A DNA stretch of 64,000 nucleotides from R-RK-3 sp031399085. Its GTDB lineage: Bacteria; Pseudomonadota; Alphaproteobacteria; Rhizobiales; Rhodomicrobiaceae. A program made the translations under genes and the position numbers. The stretch lies in NCBI GenBank assembly GCA_031399085.1, contig JANNOQ010000045.1, positions 162,564 to 226,563 on the forward strand, read 5' to 3'. The notes beneath the pieces were generated by a model. The model searched no databases and was not told the DNA's origin. It worked only from the letters and a program-made list of their open reading frames with translations. Below are positions 60,047-64,000 of the stretch, in pieces. How positions within the stretch are numbered: the first letter of the stretch is position 1; each line of letters opens with the position of its first letter.

Positions 60047-61360
60047 TTAGACTTTGTAATAGCGGTTGATCCGCGTTTCGGCGCGCTTGACCGCTTCTTC
60101 CGGGGTGCGCTGGCCGGTGACGACCTCGCCGAACATGTCGACCACCACATAATCCGCCATCACGGCGGCGGAGGAGTAGCCGAGCGGGCCGGCATAGCCG
60201 TTCGGGCGCAGATTCTCCGAAGCCTTGGCGTAGGCCGCATGGTTCGGATCGGCTGTCCAGATCGGGTTTTTGGCGTAAGCCTTCAGCGGCTGGCAGCAAT
60301 AGGCGCTGGATGCCGTAATCCATGCGGCCATCTGCGGCTCATCGTACATGAATTGCAGATAGGCCTGCGCCGCCTTCGGGAATTTTGTGTATTTGAAGAC
60401 CACGCATGTCGTCGTCTGAAACAGCTCTACCGGCTTGCCGACAGGGCCGACCGGGAACGCCACGGTGCGGATGTCTTTTGCCAGATCGGCGGTCTTGGGG
60501 TCGTTCTTGGCCGCGTAATAGAGCGAAACGCCGTTCGCCGTCAGGCCGACTTCGCCCGCGAGGAAGGCGCGGTTGTTGTTGACGTCGAGCCAGCTCTCGG
60601 TACCGGGGATGAAGGTCTTGTAAAGCTCGCTGGCGTATTTCAGCGCGGCGATCGTCTCCGGGCTGTTGATCGCGACCTTGCCGCCCTCATCCACCGTCTT
60701 GCCGCCATGGCTCCACAGCAGCCAATGCGCGTAATTGTTGCCGTCACCCACAGCCTTGCCATGCGCAAAGCCTGCCGGATGCCCCTTGGCTTTCAACGCC
60801 TTGCAGAGTTCGAGGAAGCCGCCGGTGTCCTTCGGAAACTCGGAAAACCCGGCTTCTTTCACCCAGCTCTCGCGATAGCAAACCGCGTTACCGATAGTGG
60901 CGAGCGGCAGGCCGATCTGGCGTCCGTCGCGCGTGGCATAGCTGAGCGGGCCTTCATACCAGCCGCCATATTTCTTGCCGAGCCCGGCGGCAAGGTCGGT
61001 GACGTCGAGCAGCTTGTCCGGATATTGGAACGGGTCGTCGAACCAGACGAACATGACGTCGGGGCCGGAGCCGACATTGGCGGCAACCGCGGCTTTCGGG
61101 CGGATGTCTTCCCAGCTTTCCTTGTCGACACGCACCTCGACGCCGGTCTTTTCGGTGAACTTCTTGGTGTTGGCGAGCCAGGATTCCTCATCGCCCTTCA
61201 CGAAAGCCGACCAGCGCAGCACCCGAAGGCTGGCGCCCGCTTCCGGCGTGATCGCGTCCTGGGCGGCCGCCGGCGCGGCGCCAAGCACGTTCGTCAGCCC
61301 GGCGGCGGCGGTGGCGCCGACGCCCAGCTTGATCGCATCCCGTCTTGTGAATTTCGTCAT
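60047..61360 (-). CDS. Sugar ABC importer binding protein, Tat-exported
   Basis: A 437-residue family 1 extracellular solute-binding protein. The N-terminus TKFTRRDAIKLGVGA is a twin-arginine signal, followed by a hydrophobic stretch and an AAAQD cleavage site, so it is probably exported folded. SGPDVMFVWFDDPFQYPDKL and MYDEPQMAAWITASSAYCCQ are typical cluster B motifs. It is flanked by the shared ATPase (upstream) and two permeases (downstream). The ligand is a sugar or polyol; the context favours one fed to the sugar-acid genes downstream. Confidence 0.9.
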   Translation of the reverse strand: MTKFTRRDAIKLGVGATAAAGLTNVLGAAPAAAQDAITPEAGASLRVLRWSAFVKGDEESWLANTKKFTEKTGVEVRVDKESWEDIRPKAAVAANVGSGPDVMFVWFDDPFQYPDKLLDVTDLAAGLGKKYGGWYEGPLSYATRDGRQIGLPLATIGNAVCYRESWVKEAGFSEFPKDTGGFLELCKALKAKGHPAGFAHGKAVGDGNNYAHWLLWSHGGKTVDEGGKVAINSPETIAALKYASELYKTFIPGTESWLDVNNNRAFLAGEVGLTANGVSLYYAAKNDPKTADLAKDIRTVAFPVGPVGKPVELFQTTTCVVFKYTKFPKAAQAYLQFMYDEPQMAAWITASSAYCCQPLKAYAKNPIWTADPNHAAYAKASENLRPNGYAGPLGYSSAAVMADYVVVDMFGEVVTGQRTPEEAVKRAETRINRYYKV

Positions 61361-61418
61361 GATTTTCTCCCTAAGATTGAGGCGGTCTCGGGGGCCGCCC
61401 TTCTAGTCAGATAAACGG

Positions 61419-62498
61419 TTAGGAATCGGCGCGAATGGCCTTGCCGCTTTCCTCATCGAACAGGTGAACGACATCGAGTTGGGGCTGCAACGAAATTTGC
61501 AGGCCCGGCTTGAAGGTGTGGCGCTCGCTGAAGGTGGCGCAAACCGGCCGGCCCGCGATCTCGCTGAACACGAAAGTATCGGCGCCCGTCGGCTCCACCA
61601 CATTCACGGTTGCCGGAATGCCGTCGGTTCCGAGCGCCAGATGCTCGGGGCGCACGCCGTAAACCACTTTCTGGCCATCGCGCCCGCCCGCATTGGCGGC
61701 AAGCGGAAGCTGGATGCCGTTATCCATCTCTACGTGAAGGTTGTTGCCGGCGCGGCGCAGAATGCCGGGCAGGAAGTTCATGGCTGGCGAGCCGATAAAA
61801 CCGGCGGCGAAGATATTGTCCGGCCGGTCGTATAGGTCCAGCGGCGAACCGATCTGCTCCACAATGCCGTCGCGCATCAGCACGATGCGGTCCGCCATGC
61901 TCATCGCCTCGACCTGATCGTGGGTGACATAGATCGATGTGGTGCGCAGCCGCTGATGCAGCGCCTTGATTTCGGTGCGCATCGCGACGCGCAGCTTGGC
62001 GTCAAGATTGGACAGCGGCTCATCGAACAGAAACACCTGCGGATCGCGCACGATCGCGCGGCCCATCGCCACGCGCTGGCGCTGGCCGCCGGACAGCTGG
62101 CGCGGATAGCGGGATAAGAGTGGCGTCAGGGCGAGGATGTCGGCCGCCTTATTGACGCTGGCCTCGATCTCTGCCTGCGGCGCGCCGCGCAGCTTCATGC
62201 TGAAGGCCATGTTGTCATGCACGGTCATATGCGGATAGAGCGCGTAATTCTGGAACACCATCGCGATATCGCGCTCGGAGGGGTCAAGTTCGTTGACGCG
62301 CCGCTCGCCGATGATGATCTCGCCCGAGGAGATGGTCTCCAGCCCCGCGACCATCCTGAGCAGCGTCGATTTTCCGCAGCCCGAGGGGCCGACCAGCACG
62401 CAGAAGGTGCCATCCGGAATCTCGATCGAAATATCGCGCACGGCCTCGACATTGCCGGCATAGAGTTTCCCGACCTGGCGGAGCTGGACATTGTTCAT
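61419..62498 (-). CDS. ugpC: Sugar/glycerol-3-phosphate ABC importer ATPase (UgpC/MsmX type)
   Basis: A 359-residue ABC ATPase. Walker A is GPSGCGKST, the Q-loop is MVFQNYALYPHM, the signature is LSGGQRQRVAMGRAI, Walker B is VFLFDEPLSNLD and the switch is VTHDQVEAM. The C-terminal part is the TOBE/OB regulatory domain (VVYGVRPEHLALG). Its ATG at 62498 overlaps the ugpE stop (ATGA), so it is part of the Ugp set. The next genes downstream are a second importer without its own ATPase, which this protein may also serve. Confidence 0.9.
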   Translation of the reverse strand: MNNVQLRQVGKLYAGNVEAVRDISIEIPDGTFCVLVGPSGCGKSTLLRMVAGLETISSGEIIIGERRVNELDPSERDIAMVFQNYALYPHMTVHDNMAFSMKLRGAPQAEIEASVNKAADILALTPLLSRYPRQLSGGQRQRVAMGRAIVRDPQVFLFDEPLSNLDAKLRVAMRTEIKALHQRLRTTSIYVTHDQVEAMSMADRIVLMRDGIVEQIGSPLDLYDRPDNIFAAGFIGSPAMNFLPGILRRAGNNLHVEMDNGIQLPLAANAGGRDGQKVVYGVRPEHLALGTDGIPATVNVVEPTGADTFVFSEIAGRPVCATFSERHTFKPGLQISLQPQLDVVHLFDEESGKAIRADS

Positions 62499-63343
62499 TT
62501 TTCGGTTTCCACGAGGCCTTTGACGAAGAGTTTCTGCATCACGATCACCACGAAAACCGGTGGCAGCATCGCGAGGATCGCGGTCGCCATCGCGAGTTGC
62601 CATTCGGTCAGCGCATCCTGGGTGACGATCATCTTCTTGATGCCGATGACGATGGTCTGCATGTCGTCGCGCGTGGTGATCAGCAGCGGCCAGAGATACT
62701 GGTTCCAGCCGTAGATGAACTGGATCACGAACATCGCGGCGACCGAAGTGATCGAGAGCGGCAGCAAGGTGTCCTTGAAAAACCGCAGCGGCCCTGCGCC
62801 GTCGATCTTCGAGGCCTCGACGAGTTCATCCGGCACCGTCATGAAGAACTGGCGGAACAGCAGCGTCGCGGTCGCCGAGGCGATCAGCGGGATCGTCAAC
62901 CCGGCGAAGGTATCGAGCAGCCGCAAATCCGCGACGATCTTGTAGGTCGGGTAGATGCGGACCTCGACCGGGAGCATCAGGGTCACGAAGATGATCCAGA
63001 ACGCCGCCATCCGGAACGGAAACCGGAAATACACCACCGCGAAGGCCGAGATCAGCGAGATCGCGATTTTGCCCAAAGCGATCGTCACCGCCATGATCAG
63101 CGAATTCAGCATCATCCCGCCGACCGGCTCACGCGTCGAGGACGAGGTGCCGATGAAAATCGTCCGATAGTAGTTTTCGAGAAAATGCGGGCCGGGATAG
63201 AGCGGCATCTGGCCGTTCGAGATCGTGGCGGCATCCCAGGTCGAGGCGACGAAGGCGACATAAACCGGGAAGGCCAGCACGAAAATCCCGATCGCCAGGA
63301 TCAGATGCGGGATGAAATCAAGGAACGAGCGGCGCTGGACCAT
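62495..63343 (-). CDS. ugpE: Glycerol-3-phosphate-type ABC importer permease UgpE
   Basis: A 282-residue inner-membrane protein, against 281 in E. coli UgpE, which it resembles throughout: HLILAIGIFVLAFPVYVAFV, SAFAVVYFRFPFR, TLMLPVEVRIYPT, then the EAA loop VEASKIDGAGPLRFFKDTLL and FIYGWNQYLWPLLI. It ends in LVETEK. The ATG at 63343 has GGGGAAG upstream; a longer frame to 63409 would translate a hairpin. It follows ugpA and overlaps ugpC by four bases. Confidence 0.93.
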   Translation of the reverse strand: MVQRRSFLDFIPHLILAIGIFVLAFPVYVAFVASTWDAATISNGQMPLYPGPHFLENYYRTIFIGTSSSTREPVGGMMLNSLIMAVTIALGKIAISLISAFAVVYFRFPFRMAAFWIIFVTLMLPVEVRIYPTYKIVADLRLLDTFAGLTIPLIASATATLLFRQFFMTVPDELVEASKIDGAGPLRFFKDTLLPLSITSVAAMFVIQFIYGWNQYLWPLLITTRDDMQTIVIGIKKMIVTQDALTEWQLAMATAILAMLPPVFVVIVMQKLFVKGLVETEK

Positions 63344-63367
63344 CACGCTTCCCCTGTGTGCGAAATA

Positions 63368-63398
63368 TTCGCTTGCGCGACCCTCTGGGTCACGCGAA
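63368..63398 (-). other. Interrupted hairpin between ugpA and ugpE
   Basis: GACCC (63379-63383) pairs with GGGTC (63387-63391), and TTCGC with GCGAA at the outer ends. The stem is interrupted in between. It may adjust expression between the two genes, or be a degenerate repeat. Confidence 0.35.
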
Positions 63399-63425
63399 CC
63401 GGGCTCCACTTCGCTCGATTTCGCA

Positions 63426-64000
63426 TCAGTAATTGACCTTGCGCTCGATGAAGCGGAACTGGATCGCCGTCAGCCCGATCACCAGCACCATCAGGATCAC
63501 GCTCTGCGCCGCGGATGAGCCGAGGTTGAGGTTCGAGACACCATCGGTATAGGCGCGGTAGATCAGCGTCTCGGTGCTCTTGCCGGGCCCGCCCTGGGTC
63601 AGCGCGTGGATGACGCCGAAGGTGTCGAAGAAGGCGTAGACCAGGTTCACCACCAGCAGGAAGAAGGTGGTCGGCGACAGCAGCGGGAACACGATGGTCC
63701 AGAACCGCCGCATCGGACCCGCGCCGTCAATCGCGCCGGCCTCGATCACGCTTTTCGGAATCGACTGCAGTCCGGCGAGAAAGAACAGGAAATTGTAGGC
63801 GATCTGTTTCCACACCGCGGACATCACCACCAGGGTCATGGCGTGGTTGCCGTTCAGGAGCGGATTCCAGTCGAGGCCCAATCCGCGCAGCGGCCGCGCC
63901 AGAGTGCCGAGCGATGGGTGGAAGATGAAGAACCACAGCACGCCGGCCACCGCCGGCGCCACCGCGTAGGGCCAGATCATGAAGGTCTTGTAGACCGGCG
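63426..64000 (-). CDS. ugpA: Glycerol-3-phosphate-type ABC importer permease UgpA, partial
   Basis: The frame is open through the right edge, so the N-terminal third is missing. The visible 191 residues follow E. coli UgpA: FMIWPYAVAPAVAGVLWFFI, VWKQIAYNFLFFLAGLQSIP, the EAA loop IEAGAIDGAGPMRRFWTIVF, LVVNLVYAFFDTF and a final RFIERKVNY. It forms the permease pair with UgpE. The binding protein UgpB is expected beyond the right edge, upstream in transcription. Confidence 0.92.
   Translation of the reverse strand, partial: PVYKTFMIWPYAVAPAVAGVLWFFIFHPSLGTLARPLRGLGLDWNPLLNGNHAMTLVVMSAVWKQIAYNFLFFLAGLQSIPKSVIEAGAIDGAGPMRRFWTIVFPLLSPTTFFLLVVNLVYAFFDTFGVIHALTQGGPGKSTETLIYRAYTDGVSNLNLGSSAAQSVILMVLVIGLTAIQFRFIERKVNY

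Noticed and set aside
60239..61414. Open frame of 391 codons on the plus strand
   Set aside because: Antisense to the Tat-exported binding protein gene, which has clear family motifs.
1..64000. CRISPR arrays, rRNA, tRNA, insertion sequences, prophage
   Set aside because: I found no regularly spaced repeats, no rRNA-like sequence, no tRNA-type T-loop with a matching acceptor stem, and no transposase, integrase or phage structural gene.

Overview
The window looks like a chromosomal segment of an alphaproteobacterium, most likely of the order Hyphomicrobiales (Rhizobiales). This rests on the fabF-mltG linkage at the left edge, three Omp25/Omp31-type outer-membrane barrels, the split pob/pca genes, abundant ABC and TRAP-type solute-binding proteins, high GC, and paired palindromic repeats of the kind common in this group. 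I see no rRNA, tRNA, CRISPR array, insertion sequence or phage gene.

Layout. 1-12.9 kb: end of fabF, mltG, a LuxR-type regulator, an outer-membrane barrel, secreted gamma-glutamyltransferase, two small membrane or secreted proteins, a YadG/YadH-like ABC exporter, a DUF924 protein, a polysaccharide deacetylase, exonuclease III and a secreted protein of unknown function. 13.2-19.0 kb: a mirror-image cassette of two orphan TAXI-type binding proteins, each followed by a paralogous Sel1/TPR-like protein, the two halves facing each other. 19.6-23.3 kb: a TetR regulator divergent from an EmrAB-type efflux pair, with two matching palindromic operators between them. 23.5-32.5 kb: a Pat-like acyl-CoA ligase/acetyltransferase, an ornithine cyclodeaminase-family protein divergent from a gamma-glutamyltransferase-fold amidohydrolase, a second barrel and two predicted wall-active enzymes.

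32.6-40.2 kb: a compact minus-strand operon with a divergent RpiR regulator. It encodes an ethanolamine-type permease, a glutamine-synthetase-like ligase, an aldehyde dehydrogenase, an iron-dependent alcohol dehydrogenase and a class I glutamine amidotransferase. Together these read as a gamma-glutamylation route from ethanolamine (or a similar amino alcohol) to glycine. 40.2-42.8 kb: a small secreted protein, a YegD-like Hsp70 and a third barrel.

42.9-52.0 kb: pcaHGBC divergent from pobA, which is followed on its own strand by a complete branched-chain-type ABC importer (probably for an aromatic acid). This would convert 4-hydroxybenzoate through protocatechuate to the enol-lactone; pcaD, pcaIJ and pcaF are not in the window. 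52.0-64.0 kb: a plus-strand short-chain dehydrogenase converges on a long minus-strand series. In transcription order this is ugpA (cut by the right edge), ugpE, ugpC, a second sugar-binding protein with two more permeases but no ATPase of its own, a secreted caspase-like protein, an IlvD/Edd-type sugar-acid dehydratase, a DenD-like dehydrogenase and a short-chain dehydrogenase. This suggests uptake and non-phosphorylative breakdown of a sugar or sugar acid.

The most interesting items are the amino-alcohol operon, the inverted TAXI/Sel1 cassette, and the caspase-like gene with a duplicated C-terminal module inside a sugar operon.
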